This document shows positions 23,701-34,400 of a stretch of 64,000 nt of DNA, one piece after another. Below the pieces are notes generated by a model. That model was not told the DNA's origin. It searched no databases and saw only the letters and a list, made by a program, of their open reading frames with translations. The translations under genes were made by a program, and so were the position numbers. The stretch is from assembly GCA_910579295.1 (NCBI GenBank), contig CAJTTC010000005.1:1-64000 (forward strand), written 5' to 3'. This stretch comes from an uncultured Christensenella sp. (GTDB lineage Bacteria > Bacillota_A > Clostridia > Christensenellales > Borkfalkiaceae). How positions within the stretch are numbered: position 1 is the stretch's first letter; the number at the start of each line of letters is the position of its first letter.

Positions 23701-26700
23701 CGGTATTTCCTTCTTCGCCGTGTTCACCGCTATCGGAGTCCTCGGCAATTTCGGTAATTTCACTGTTTACTACGCTTTCGTCGCCGTCAGCGTTTGCGTT
23801 TTCGCCGTCAGCGTTTGCGTTTTCTTCGCCGAGCATCTCGGAAATTTGTTTGTCGGCTTCCTCTTCGTCCTTTGCTTCGGACTTAGCGCTCTTTACGACT
23901 ATAACCTTCTTCTTCATAAGCACGATAACGGTTACAACCGCCGCTACTGCCAGAAGAGCTACGCCGCCGCATATTACCAGCACGATCGTAAGGACGTTTA
24001 TATGACCGCTGTTGCCGTCCACGCTGCTACCGCCGTCCGACACGTTAATTCTGATACTTATAGTACGTCCTGCGTAATCGCCCGTACCCTCGAGATCGAC
24101 AGCCTCGTCATAGCTACGGAGTTCTCTGTTGAACCTTTCGGCAATAACGAAGCCGCTTGCCGCGTCAATTTCCTCGCGCGAATAGTCGTCGTAAGTTATA
24201 ATCAACTTAATACCGTTCATCGAGAAGCGCTCGCCCGCATTGTAAGCCGTCTTGTGCGTGCTGTTTTCGCTCAACGCAACGCTGCTTACGCGTACCGTTA
24301 TACCGAAATCCTTCTTTACGGTTTTGAGAGCCGCTTCAACCGCAAACAGCCTATCGAGGTTTTCCTGTCCGACAAACTGCCGCTGAACGTCGCTTGACAA
24401 GCCGTTATAGAGTACGTGAGCCCTCGTAACCTCTGCCGCGAACGCCTCTACCTGCGCCTTGGATATGCTGCCGTCGTTCTTCCAGCCGCTTACCGTTTCC
24501 GCGCTGTAAAATTCTGCGCTTGTAAGGAGCTCGCGCAGAGTACGCGCGTCGTCCTCGGGCATCTCCTCAAGCTTGGTCTTTGTACCGAAATAACTGCTGT
24601 AAACAAAGTTATCGTAACCCGTGCCGTTCTCGGGATAGAGTATTGTAAGCACAGGGAGTTCGCTTGTATCGACTACTTCGCCGGGATACGTTAAGGCGTA
24701 ATTCGCAAGGAACGTTACGAAATTGTTGTAGAAGAACGAATTGTGCGAATACGCGTTTGTCTCCAAAGTCCTTAGCGCAATATCCTCCAAAAGCGTGGGC
24801 GCCTCTATACTCTCGAACTGATAAGTGGTAATACCGCTGTTAAAGAACGTGCCGTTGCCTATCGTTTTGAGCGTGTAGGGCAAAATCACCTTTCCGACCT
24901 TTGCGGACGGTATGGAGTAGAACGCGAACGCCTGAGTGCTTACCGTGCCTTCCTTTATTTTATAGGTTGCAACGCCCTCGGAAGCCGTAGCCGTTCTGCC
25001 CGCCGGATATGCGCACAGCTCGTATTTGCCGTTATCCTTGTCGATATATCTGTAAAGTACGCCTTGTTCGGCAAAGTAATATTTGCTTGCGCCGTCGACT
25101 ACGTATTCGTACAGGTTTGCCGCGCCGCTGAACGCCGACACACCCACGTAATTACAGCTTGCGGGAATTGTTACGGTAGTCACAGCGCTCTCTGCAAACG
25201 CCTCGTCGCCTATACCGTCGAGCTTTGCGCCGAACGTAACCGCTGCAAGCGAGGAATTGTTGAAGAAGCCGCGATAGCTTATTACTTCCGCCGCCGCAAG
25301 ATTAAGCGAACTTATGGCAGTGCAGTTAACGAACGCGCCCGAACCGAACAACTTAACCCTTTCTATGCCCGTAACCGTTGAAAGTCTTACGCAACCGTTA
25401 AACGCGTCGTCGCCTATTTCCGTTACGTTTTTGAGGTCGATTGCCGCAAGGTTTGCACAGTATGCGAACACGCCCTCGCCTATACTCAATATTTTATCGC
25501 TTAACTCAACGCTTGTCAACGCGCTTGCGCCGGGTGCGTCCGAATTATTGCCTGCAAAGAAGGTATAAGTACCCGTTGCAGTAGCGTTTGCGCCAAACGT
25601 TGCGGTTGCAAGTACGGGACAGCGCGCAAACACGCCCTCGCCCATATAAGTTACAGAAGATATATCAGCCCTTGTGAGCGCCGGGTTGTTTGCAAAAGCC
25701 TCGTCGCCTATCGTGGTTACGCCGTCGGGCAAAGTTAAAGCTGTAATAGCCGTGCCGTCGAACGCGTTAGCGCCTATCGATTTGAGCTGAGAGCCGTCGG
25801 CAAAAGTTACCGAGGCAAGGCTCGAACACGAAGCAAACGCGTATTTTCCTATGCTTTTTACGCTTGCGGGAATGACTATCGAAGTAAGCGCCGTACCTCT
25901 GAACGCGTTGTCGGGTATTTCGGTCAGTCCGTCGGGCAACACAATGTTTGTAAGCCCGTAGAGCCTGTAAAACGCGCCCGTGCCGATAGAGGTTACGCCC
26001 GTCAGTACTACGGTGTCGACGCCCGTCAATACGCTGTCGGCAAAAGCGTACGGTCCGATTACCGTTACTCCGTCGGGAAGCGCCGAAGACGTTACGCTGC
26101 TACCCGCCGAATAGAGAACGTTATCTCTTACGACAACGCCGTCCATACCGCTTACGTGCTGGAATACATTTGCGCCGAGCGTGGGCTTGAAGTTGGGATC
26201 GTCGAACAGGTCGTTGATATTTACGCAGTTGCTGAACGCGTAATCGCCAATCGAGCTAACCGTGTGCCCGTTCAGGTCGAAATTGTTGAGCCTCGAACAG
26301 TTGGCAAACGCGTACGCGCCGATTGTAACGTCTGCGCCGAGCTTTACGGTTTTAAGCGAGGAACAGCCGTTGAACGCATATGCGGGAATAACGCCGCAAT
26401 TTATTTCCACGCTCTCTAAACTTGTACAGCCGCTGAACATATTTCTGTTCATTGCGGTGTTCGCGCCCGTCTTAACCTCCGTAAGCGAAGTACAGCCGCT
26501 GAACGCCGAGCCGAAAGCGACGTGCAGGTCGGTTATATCCGCCTTTTTAAGCGAAGTACAGCCGCTGAACGCATTGTTGTAAAGCGTGCCGATAGCCGAC
26601 ATCTTTACGACCTCTTCCAAAGCCGTACAGCCTGCAAACACGTTTCTGTCCAAGGTAATTACTTTACAGTTGGAGAGATCTACCGTTTTGAGGCGGTCGC

Positions 26701-29700
26701 AGCCGCTGAACGCGTCGATGTGCATTATCGTCAGCGACGAGTCGGCGGGCGTTTTTGCCTCTTCGGATATAAAGCAAATCTTTTCAAGGCTCTTACAGTC
26801 GATGAAAGCTCTTTCGCCTATCGAAGTGACCGCCTTGGGAACTATTATAGTAGTCAGGTGCTCGGGGTCGTTAAACGAATCTTTGAACGCCTCGTCGCCT
26901 ATCGAAGTTATCGCCCTGTCTCCGGGTATCGTGAGAATGCGCCTGCCGTCAACAAGCTCGCCTCCCCAACCGCGGTATTTCGAGAGCACGCCGTTTGTTA
27001 TCGTATACGGGTCGACTATGGAGAGCACGACCTGCGCCTGTACGGCGGGATAACCCTTAGCCGTTGCCGTTATCGTAACGTTCTTTATCTTATCGCCCTC
27101 GTACATAACCGTAACTTCGCCCGTCTTTTCGTCTACAACGGCGAGAGTCGGGTCGGAGCTTCTGTACTCGAACTCAAACTGTTCTATGGGATAGTACCAG
27201 GGGTCGGGAACGATATTCAGTCTGAACTTCTGCGCGGGATTTACCGTTACGATGCCCGTCGCACTTACGGGAACGTCCTTGCTGTTAAGCATAGTGCCGA
27301 AGGACACCGAGGGGAGTTTAAGCGTCTTATCGCTGTCTTTGACCGTTACGGTTATCTGCTGTGCGCGGTTGTTGCCGCCCGTTACGGTTATACGCGCCGT
27401 ACCTGCTCTTACGCCGAAAATTTCGCCGTTCTTGACAGAAACGATTTCGGGGTGGTTGGACTCCCATATAAAGTTGGACAGATTTGCATTGCCGATATTG
27501 CCTATCGAAAGCGTAGCCGCACTGTTCTTGTCTATCGTCAGCGTGTTTACGTTCTTGCCGTCGTACATAACCGTAAAGTCGGTGGGACAAACGGAGCTTG
27601 TCTGCGAATAGTTGAAGTCGAGGTAATACATATTGCTGTTCAGCGCGTAGTCCTGCAACTCCACAAACAGCCTGCCCTTATAGTCCTCGTAATAATCGGT
27701 TATATCAATCGTTACGGTATTCGTCGTGTTCCTTCTCGGATTGATTATCGGCGTGATATACTCGGTCGCAAGCCTGACCGCATTGGTCGAATCGTCGTTC
27801 ACCTCGTCGGATTCGGAATAGCAGAGAAGTAGCGCCTGAGGATAATGGTTGTCGAATATATCGAAATCGAGATAGACCCTCTGCGTTTTCTTACCGTTCT
27901 CGTCCTGACGGTCCTGAAACCTTACGCGGCTGTCGACAAGTATGGGAGCTTCGTAATCGACGTAGAAATTCATAGAGAACGTATTGTTCTGATATACGCC
28001 GTAAGTGTTTCCGTCCTCGTCCTTGAACGCGTTCGCGTCGCCGTTTTTATAGGCTTCATAGTCGTCATAGTCAAAATAGAAATTGAAGTCGAGCCTGTAC
28101 TTTCCGTTTGCCGTCAATCCCATTTCGGCGGTACGCATTTCCAGCTGAACGAGAGAGGGCACGGCGCTGCCGCCCGCCGAATACGCCTTATTCGCGCGGT
28201 AGAACTCCCTCACTCCGTTCTCGTCGCTCTTGTCGTCTACTACAACCTCGCCCGTATCGACGTTTGTCAGCGTATACGTGACAATCTCCGCGTTCCTTAA
28301 AAGTCCCGCATAGAGCGCCCTTATACCCGTGGTTGTAAGGTAATTGCTCGTATTGCCATCGCCGTAGTATTCGTTGAAATGCGATATGGCAATGTGCTCT
28401 TCGTCGGTGTAAACGTAGTCCGCGGTGTGCTCCTTAGCCTCGTCTTGAAGATAAACGAACGAACCGAGAGGAATGTTGTATTGCTCGTTATAGTAATAAC
28501 CGAACGCCTGAGTTGCCCAAACGCTGGGTTTACGGCGCTCTTCGTCTTTGAGCGACGTGTCTCTTGCGTCTTCCGCAACGTCGAAAGCCGTCAAGTCCAT
28601 CATAGGCGCGTCCTTCCAGCTTCCGTAGAAGCCCATAAACGGGAAGTTCAAATCGCACTGTCCGTTGCTGCTGCTCTTTAATTGCAGGAAGCCCTCGACG
28701 AACATACCGTTCTTGAAGTTATCGTTGAGATATCTCTTTTCGGAATTGGTGAGCGTTAACGTAACCTCTATACTTACGCTCTGCCCTGCGGAAACGGTAA
28801 ACGCGCCGCCCTCGGCTATCTTTTTGCCGCCCACCGTCCATTCGGCGTCGTCGCCGAACAGGTGCGCAACTTCCGCAACCGACTTGCCGTCCGCGCCGAC
28901 CGTCTCGGTCATAAATATGCTGTTTGTCTTAAATTCGAGCGCGCTCTCGCCGAAATTCCTGACGTAGAATTTCATCGTATAAACGCCCTTTTTCTTTGAG
29001 TCCTCGCCAAGCTCCGCTTTGGGTCTGCCGTCCTCGCACATACCGTCGCTCTCGTCCGTGTACAGATACGCGTTGGTCGAGAAAACGTTTGCCATAGTCG
29101 CAAGTCCCGCGCCCTGCTTTCTGGGCGAATAGGGAAGCTTGTTCTGGTCGTATACGGTCGTCGCCGTACTCATTAATATATTATTGGTAAGCTTTGTGAG
29201 CGCAAACTCGTCGTTGTCCGTCGTGCCCTGCCAAAGCGTTTCTTTCTCTCTCTTCAAATAGCTTTTAAGAAGCGCGGTAAAGCCCGAAAGGTTGGGGCAC
29301 GCCATAGACGTACCGCTCATCTCCTCGTATCCGCCCGCAACCGTCGAAGTTATTTCGCCGCCGTGCGAGGTTACGTCGGGTTTGAGCTTTAAGTCGGGCG
29401 TCGAACCCCACGACGAGTAATCGTTCATAAAAGGTCCCGCAAGATACGACCTGTCGAGCGTAATAGTGCCCTTGGTCTTTCTCGTAGCGCCCGAGCCTGT
29501 AAGCAACAGTCCCTCGGTCAAAGATATTGATACGGCGGGGATATGTTCCTGCATATCGCCGAGCGACATTCTTATCATACCCGATACGTTGTTATAGGTA
29601 ATTACGGCGTCAGCCTTGTTCGCCTTAGCCGTTTCAATCTTGTCCTTGAACGAGCTGTTACCTCTTCTGACTACGGCAATAACCTTGTCATAGCCCTCCT

Positions 29701-31372
29701 TGTTCGCCAGCTCGTTTCTTATACTTGAGGTGTAATCGCCCGCCTCGCCGGTGCCGGGAATGACAACGTATTTAAACGTTGCCCTCTGCTTGATATTTTC
29801 GGGTCTGTGCAGTCCCATACTCTCGTGGTATTCGTCCGTACAGCCCGCCTTATCGCAACCGAGCAAATCGTTGAGGAAATTGAACGCGTCGGAGTCCTCG
29901 TTGCGCGATTCTTCATAGTAAATTGCGTCGCCGCCCGTTACGCTGTCGCCGTTTATCGTAGCGTTTGCAAGGAAATATGGCGAATACTGACCGTTAATGC
30001 TCGCAACGGACATAGCGCCAGTAAAAGTCGACGGCGAGCCTACCGTGCCCGAATCGGGGTTGGTGGTCAGATTTGTACCGAAAGCGCTGCCGTAGCCTGC
30101 GGAGTAATCGTTGCTCGCCGCAATCATCATAGTGATGCCCTTGGAGCGCAGATTTTTATAAATCCTATCCATAAGCGCGCCCTCTTCGTCGCCTTCGGTA
30201 AGTCCCAAAGCCTTGGACGAGAAGCCCGCGCTCGTGCCGAGCGACATATTTACTATGTCGACGTTGAGGTTATAGCAGTCCTCGAGCGCGTCGAGTATAT
30301 CAACCGCGTCCGCGCCGCCGAGATTTTCGTCCTCGAGGTTGTCCGTGAATACCTTGCATATGACGAGCTGTGCTTCGGGCGCAACTCCGCGGAAAGGCAA
30401 ATTGACTGTTTGTCCGTTATCGTCGACGTAAGTAGCCGTTTCTCCGTCCTTATTGGTATAGCTGTCAGCCTTGCCTCCGATTATGCCCGCAACGTGCGTG
30501 CCGTGCTGTGAGTACGAGGGATAAACGTCCGAATCGCTGTCGGCGTAGTCGTAAGCGTAGGGCACTTTTTCGCTGATGTAGACGTCGTCCACCGTTGCGC
30601 CGTTGCGCCCCGTAGATCTGAAACGCACGTCGCTCATTAAATCGGACACCTTATCGTAGGTAAACGAAACCGCCGACGGGTCGTCGAGCTGTGAAGCCGC
30701 AAACGCAGGGTGGGTGTAATCGAGACCCGTATCCAGAATGGCGACCGTCATTCCGCTGCCGTCGGCATAATCTTTCAGATACTCTTCGGATTTATAAATG
30801 CCGTTTTCATAGATACTGCTGTAATTTATCTGCGCGCCGTCGCTCGTTTCGATTGCCTTCGGGCGTTCATAGGTAGAGCCGACACTGACGGTAGAAACGC
30901 CGTCTATGCTCTTTATTTTCTGCAATTCCGACAGCTTTACGTCGATTGCAACCGCATTGATTACGGAGGAATAACGGCTCTTTAAAGTGTAGCCGACCCC
31001 CGATTTTTTAAGCTTCGAAAGGAATTTTTCCTGTTCCCACTCTATCTCTCTCTGCGCGCTCAGGCTCTCGTCGCCGCGTTCGGAAAGAGCCTTGCCCTCT
31101 AACGTGACAATGACGGAACGGGTAAGCGAGGCGATTTCCGTAGAAACCTCGCTCTGCGTTACCTGCTTACTTAAATTGGACAGCTTAATATCGGTTAAAT
31201 CGAACTTGCCGTTAGCGTTCGTAAAGCCGACGGTCTGTACCTGCGATCCGTCCGCCGACTGCTTATTGTCGGCAAATGCAAGTACCTGCCCCGCAATAAA
31301 GGTAGCCGACATTACCGCCGTCAAGCCTATGCAAGCCGCTCTGCGGCTGAATGCCCTGTGTAATTTTTTCAT
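23693..31372 (-). CDS. Giant membrane-anchored subtilisin (S8) with leucine-rich repeats
   Basis: 2559-aa surface protease. Signal peptide 1-33; inhibitor I9-like propeptide about 85-170; S8 catalytic domain with Asp214 (AILDTGLDYTHPAF), His290 (SQHGTHVAGI), oxyanion Asn421 and Ser689 (SGTSMACPN). A PA domain is inserted at about 540-640. A C5a-peptidase-like Fn3 region follows (FMGFYGSW), then a Big_2-type Ig domain (about 1261-1344). Residues about 1457-2174 hold some twenty BspA-type leucine-rich repeats (SIGDEAF, ITSIGTGAFYR patterns). A transmembrane helix lies near 2455-2489, ending in an acidic cytosolic tail. No LPXTG is seen. It probably cleaves host or dietary proteins at the cell surface and feeds the downstream importer. 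ATG with GGAGG 5-6 nt upstream. Confidence 0.93.
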   Translation of the reverse strand: MKKLHRAFSRRAACIGLTAVMSATFIAGQVLAFADNKQSADGSQVQTVGFTNANGKFDLTDIKLSNLSKQVTQSEVSTEIASLTRSVIVTLEGKALSERGDESLSAQREIEWEQEKFLSKLKKSGVGYTLKSRYSSVINAVAIDVKLSELQKIKSIDGVSTVSVGSTYERPKAIETSDGAQINYSSIYENGIYKSEEYLKDYADGSGMTVAILDTGLDYTHPAFAASQLDDPSAVSFTYDKVSDLMSDVRFRSTGRNGATVDDVYISEKVPYAYDYADSDSDVYPSYSQHGTHVAGIIGGKADSYTNKDGETATYVDDNGQTVNLPFRGVAPEAQLVICKVFTDNLEDENLGGADAVDILDALEDCYNLNVDIVNMSLGTSAGFSSKALGLTEGDEEGALMDRIYKNLRSKGITMMIAASNDYSAGYGSAFGTNLTTNPDSGTVGSPSTFTGAMSVASINGQYSPYFLANATINGDSVTGGDAIYYEESRNEDSDAFNFLNDLLGCDKAGCTDEYHESMGLHRPENIKQRATFKYVVIPGTGEAGDYTSSIRNELANKEGYDKVIAVVRRGNSSFKDKIETAKANKADAVITYNNVSGMIRMSLGDMQEHIPAVSISLTEGLLLTGSGATRKTKGTITLDRSYLAGPFMNDYSSWGSTPDLKLKPDVTSHGGEITSTVAGGYEEMSGTSMACPNLSGFTALLKSYLKREKETLWQGTTDNDEFALTKLTNNILMSTATTVYDQNKLPYSPRKQGAGLATMANVFSTNAYLYTDESDGMCEDGRPKAELGEDSKKKGVYTMKFYVRNFGESALEFKTNSIFMTETVGADGKSVAEVAHLFGDDAEWTVGGKKIAEGGAFTVSAGQSVSIEVTLTLTNSEKRYLNDNFKNGMFVEGFLQLKSSSNGQCDLNFPFMGFYGSWKDAPMMDLTAFDVAEDARDTSLKDEERRKPSVWATQAFGYYYNEQYNIPLGSFVYLQDEAKEHTADYVYTDEEHIAISHFNEYYGDGNTSNYLTTTGIRALYAGLLRNAEIVTYTLTNVDTGEVVVDDKSDENGVREFYRANKAYSAGGSAVPSLVQLEMRTAEMGLTANGKYRLDFNFYFDYDDYEAYKNGDANAFKDEDGNTYGVYQNNTFSMNFYVDYEAPILVDSRVRFQDRQDENGKKTQRVYLDFDIFDNHYPQALLLCYSESDEVNDDSTNAVRLATEYITPIINPRRNTTNTVTIDITDYYEDYKGRLFVELQDYALNSNMYYLDFNYSQTSSVCPTDFTVMYDGKNVNTLTIDKNSAATLSIGNIGNANLSNFIWESNHPEIVSVKNGEIFGVRAGTARITVTGGNNRAQQITVTVKDSDKTLKLPSVSFGTMLNSKDVPVSATGIVTVNPAQKFRLNIVPDPWYYPIEQFEFEYRSSDPTLAVVDEKTGEVTVMYEGDKIKNVTITATAKGYPAVQAQVVLSIVDPYTITNGVLSKYRGWGGELVDGRRILTIPGDRAITSIGDEAFKDSFNDPEHLTTIIVPKAVTSIGERAFIDCKSLEKICFISEEAKTPADSSLTIMHIDAFSGCDRLKTVDLSNCKVITLDRNVFAGCTALEEVVKMSAIGTLYNNAFSGCTSLKKADITDLHVAFGSAFSGCTSLTEVKTGANTAMNRNMFSGCTSLESVEINCGVIPAYAFNGCSSLKTVKLGADVTIGAYAFANCSRLNNFDLNGHTVSSIGDYAFSNCVNINDLFDDPNFKPTLGANVFQHVSGMDGVVVRDNVLYSAGSSVTSSALPDGVTVIGPYAFADSVLTGVDTVVLTGVTSIGTGAFYRLYGLTNIVLPDGLTEIPDNAFRGTALTSIVIPASVKSIGKYAFASCSSLASVTFADGSQLKSIGANAFDGTAITALTLPDGVTTIGDEAFANNPALTRADISSVTYMGEGVFARCPVLATATFGANATATGTYTFFAGNNSDAPGASALTSVELSDKILSIGEGVFAYCANLAAIDLKNVTEIGDDAFNGCVRLSTVTGIERVKLFGSGAFVNCTAISSLNLAAAEVISYRGFFNNSSLAAVTFGAKLDGIGDEAFAESAVTTVTIPASCNYVGVSAFSGAANLYEYVVDGASKYYFAEQGVLYRYIDKDNGKYELCAYPAGRTATASEGVATYKIKEGTVSTQAFAFYSIPSAKVGKVILPYTLKTIGNGTFFNSGITTYQFESIEAPTLLEDIALRTLETNAYSHNSFFYNNFVTFLANYALTYPGEVVDTSELPVLTILYPENGTGYDNFVYSSYFGTKTKLEEMPEDDARTLRELLTSAEFYSAETVSGWKNDGSISKAQVEAFAAEVTRAHVLYNGLSSDVQRQFVGQENLDRLFAVEAALKTVKKDFGITVRVSSVALSENSTHKTAYNAGERFSMNGIKLIITYDDYSREEIDAASGFVIAERFNRELRSYDEAVDLEGTGDYAGRTISIRINVSDGGSSVDGNSGHINVLTIVLVICGGVALLAVAAVVTVIVLMKKKVIVVKSAKSEAKDEEEADKQISEMLGEENANADGENANADGDESVVNSEITEIAEDSDSGEHGEEGNTDD
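23788..23832. repeat. Short tandem repeat in the protease tail
   Basis: Two near-identical copies of a unit with core GTCAGCGTTTGCGTTTTC encode a repeated NANADGE in the cytosolic tail of the protease. Confidence 0.7.
24850..27000. repeat. Array of BspA-type leucine-rich repeats
   Basis: Degenerate repeats of about 23 codons with consensus like (S)IGxxAFxxCxxLxxVxLPxxVT(S). In bacterial surface proteins these LRR_5 repeats bind fibronectin, fibrinogen or other host glycoproteins; binding here is inferred. Confidence 0.85.
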
Positions 31373-31461
31373 TTATTCCTCCAAACCGCCCGTACCTTTG
31401 CCGATACAGACGGCGCGAATGTGTGTTATGTGTCAAATACTGATTTTATTTAAGTCGTCCG

Positions 31462-34400
31462 TTAAGCCTGTCCGCCCGCCGCAACGATTGTGAGCTGATA
31501 ATATCTGCCCGCTTCCTTAAGCGTGCACTTATATTTAGCGCCTGCTCCATCGGTGAGTTCAACCTCGGTCGACGACGCTATTTTGTACGAATAAAGCTTA
31601 ACATAGCTGTTGTCCGCGCCCCTTCTCCAAAGGTTGCCAAAGCCGTCGAACACGTACCAATCAACGCTTTCGCCCGTGCCTACGTACGCAAGCTCGTCAT
31701 AGAGCGCGTCGGGAGTAGCCGTAACGTACGACTTATCGTCGCCGACTTTTGAATAGCCGTTGTCGCCCTCGACAAATACAACCGTGCTGCCCATTGCTAT
31801 TTCGGGAGCGCCCAAGGTATTGAAGCTGTAGCTGTACCAGGTCGTAGTGCCGTCAGCCGCCGTGAAGATTGCAGTGCCGCTGCCGTAAACTGCGTGACCC
31901 AAGCCGTCAAACGTCCAGCTTGTGCCGTTTGCCGCCGCGTAAACGCCCTTCCAGTCGTCGCAGTTTTCAGTGAGTACGCAGTTATAGTGCTCGTCGCCGA
32001 GAGTACTGCGCTGACTTATCTCCATCTCGTTCGTACCGCGCTTTCTGAACTCGGTTATAATTCTCTCGCCGTTGACCTCTCTCGTATATGAGAGCGTGCC
32101 CGCCGCGGGGTCGTAAACAAGCTTGAACTCGCCGCTGCCTTCACTGTAAGCCGCGCTTGCCGTAAAGTCACTGCCTATGTTGCCAATCGTTATCGTGCTG
32201 AGCTTACCGCTTGCGCCGTTAGCCTGCCCCGAAATTAGCCATTCGCCCTCTAAGCCCGTCTTAAACGCAAGCGTTACGCCGTTGAGCGTAAAGCCTTCGT
32301 TGCCCGCGGGTGTGAGAACCGCGCCGCCAACCGTTACGGTACCGTCGCCCGCCACGCTGTAAGAGAGCTTAGTGCCGTCTGAAACCGCAACCGTGCCGCC
32401 GATATAGCCCTTGCCGTCGAACGTATACGAAGTCTCGCCGTCGTAGAGCACAACTCCGTACCAGCTGTCGCTTCTTGCAAGCTCGTTAGCCGCAGCGTCC
32501 CCGAGCTTGAAGCTGATTCTGTTAGTATTTTCGTTATATGCTATGGAGTAGGTATTGCCGCCCACCGTCATACTGCCGCTTATTCTGTCCGCATTTAGGG
32601 TATACGTGCCGCTCAGCCGCGTACTGCCGCGCGTTATGGAAACTTCGGACGTGCCGTCGGCAGCTCTGCCGTTGAAAGTAACAGAGTCGATGCCGTCCGC
32701 AACGCTCATCCAAGTTCCCTTGAAGCTGTCGTAGCGGTAGAACGTTGCGTTCTGATAGTACCCTTCGTTGAAAAGCGAGTAGAACATACCGCTTGCAACG
32801 TCGCGTTTCGAGTCGAATACAATTTCGCCGTATTGTCTGTCGTTGACGTAAATTCTCAGTCTCGAACCGTCGTTGTCGGTAAATATATTGTACTGCGCGT
32901 CGATGTTGGATACGTTTTTGCCCGCATAGAGAATTGTCGAATAGCCGTAGCCGCTTTTGCCTATGCCCTCGAATGTAACTTCGATTCTCTCCCTGTCGGT
33001 GTACATATACCAACTGCCCGTAAAGCCGTCGTCAAGATAGTACGTTTCGCCGTTGATGACGAGGAAGCCCTCCTGATTGAAAGAAGCTTCGTAATTGCCG
33101 TCCGCCGTCGTAAAGACTGCGCTGTCGCCGTTTACCGTGAAGTCGACGGTCTGCGGCGCGCCGCTTCCTGCGTAGGTCACTTTATTATTGCCGTCGAAGG
33201 CAAAGCTGATTTGCGAGTTTGCGCTCTTCTTCCAAACGCCGCTGAAAACGTTCTTTGCGCTGACTTTAACGCCGTTTACCGTATCTATAACGCCGCTCAC
33301 GACCGTCGCTGTCCATTCGCCGCCGCCGATAGCCATTAAAATCTCGCCGTTATCGCCCTCTTCATAGGTAAATTCCTGTCTGGCGCCCGTTGCAGAGATG
33401 TAAACGCCCGAGCCGTCCTCCGAGAATAAGTATGCCGCGCCGTTTGCCGCAAAATATTCGCCGTAGGTAAAGCCGTCTATTGCCGAAACTGCGGTGAGCG
33501 TAATGCTTGTGTTTATCGTAATCTGATTTTCCGTAGTCGAATTTTCAACGTCCAAAATCTGTATTATGCCCGAGAGAGTAAGCACGTTATCCGTCTTGAC
33601 GCCCTCTACGGTGAAGTAAGCGTTATTAACTTCGGCTATCGTGTAGAGCAAATCGGCAAAATTGCTGTTATAAACGGTAATCTTTTCGCCGTTATACGAG
33701 TATGTGCCCGAGAAGGTCATACCTCCGTCCCTTAGCAATATTCTGCCGTCGTCGGTCAAATCGAAATACGCGCCGACAGAGTACTCGGTTGCTTTCAGAT
33801 AATATCTGCCGGCGATTTCCGAATAATCGGCAAAGCCGACGTAGACGGTCGTCTGCGCCGCTACGGGAACAAAGCCGTAGGGAACTTTTTGCGTCAGTTC
33901 TTTATCGAAATAATAGCCCCAACTGCGCCCGCTCTGCGCCGTAACGTACTCGGGCATTGCGTTGTTATTTGCCGTATACCAATTATACATAGGGAAGAAC
34001 GTGTCCGTTATAGACCTTTCGTAGCTCTCCACGTCCGCATCGTTCGCCGTCTTTATATTTATTGTGAGCCTGCGCGCCGCTTCGGATACCTTGATAGCAG
34101 GTAATTTCGCGCTGAAATCCCAATCGTTTTCCGACCAGCCCATTCCCGTGAACACCGCCGCCGTATCGCTTGCCCCCATAACGACGCTGTTATGGACGAT
34201 GACCTCGGCGGAGTCTACAACGAGCTCGCCTGCGGCGTCCTTACCGCCTACAAAGTCGTCGGTATTCTGATATTTCGTGCCGTTAACGCTTGACGCGGTC
34301 AATCTGCCGTGCGCCGCATAGCAGCCCGTAATTACGCTGTCCGTCTCCGCAAAGCCCGCAATGCCGCCCGCATAGGCTACTTTATAACTTTCGGTAACGT

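Noticed and set aside
24850..27000. Periodic repeats as a CRISPR array
   Set aside because: The repeats are degenerate, in frame and encode leucine-rich repeats; there are no spacers and no cas genes.
26522..27832. Long plus-strand open frame (436 codons) opposite the protease gene
   Set aside because: It has low-complexity, R/Y/V-rich sequence without motifs and mirrors the repeats of the real minus-strand gene. It is a shadow of high-GC third positions.
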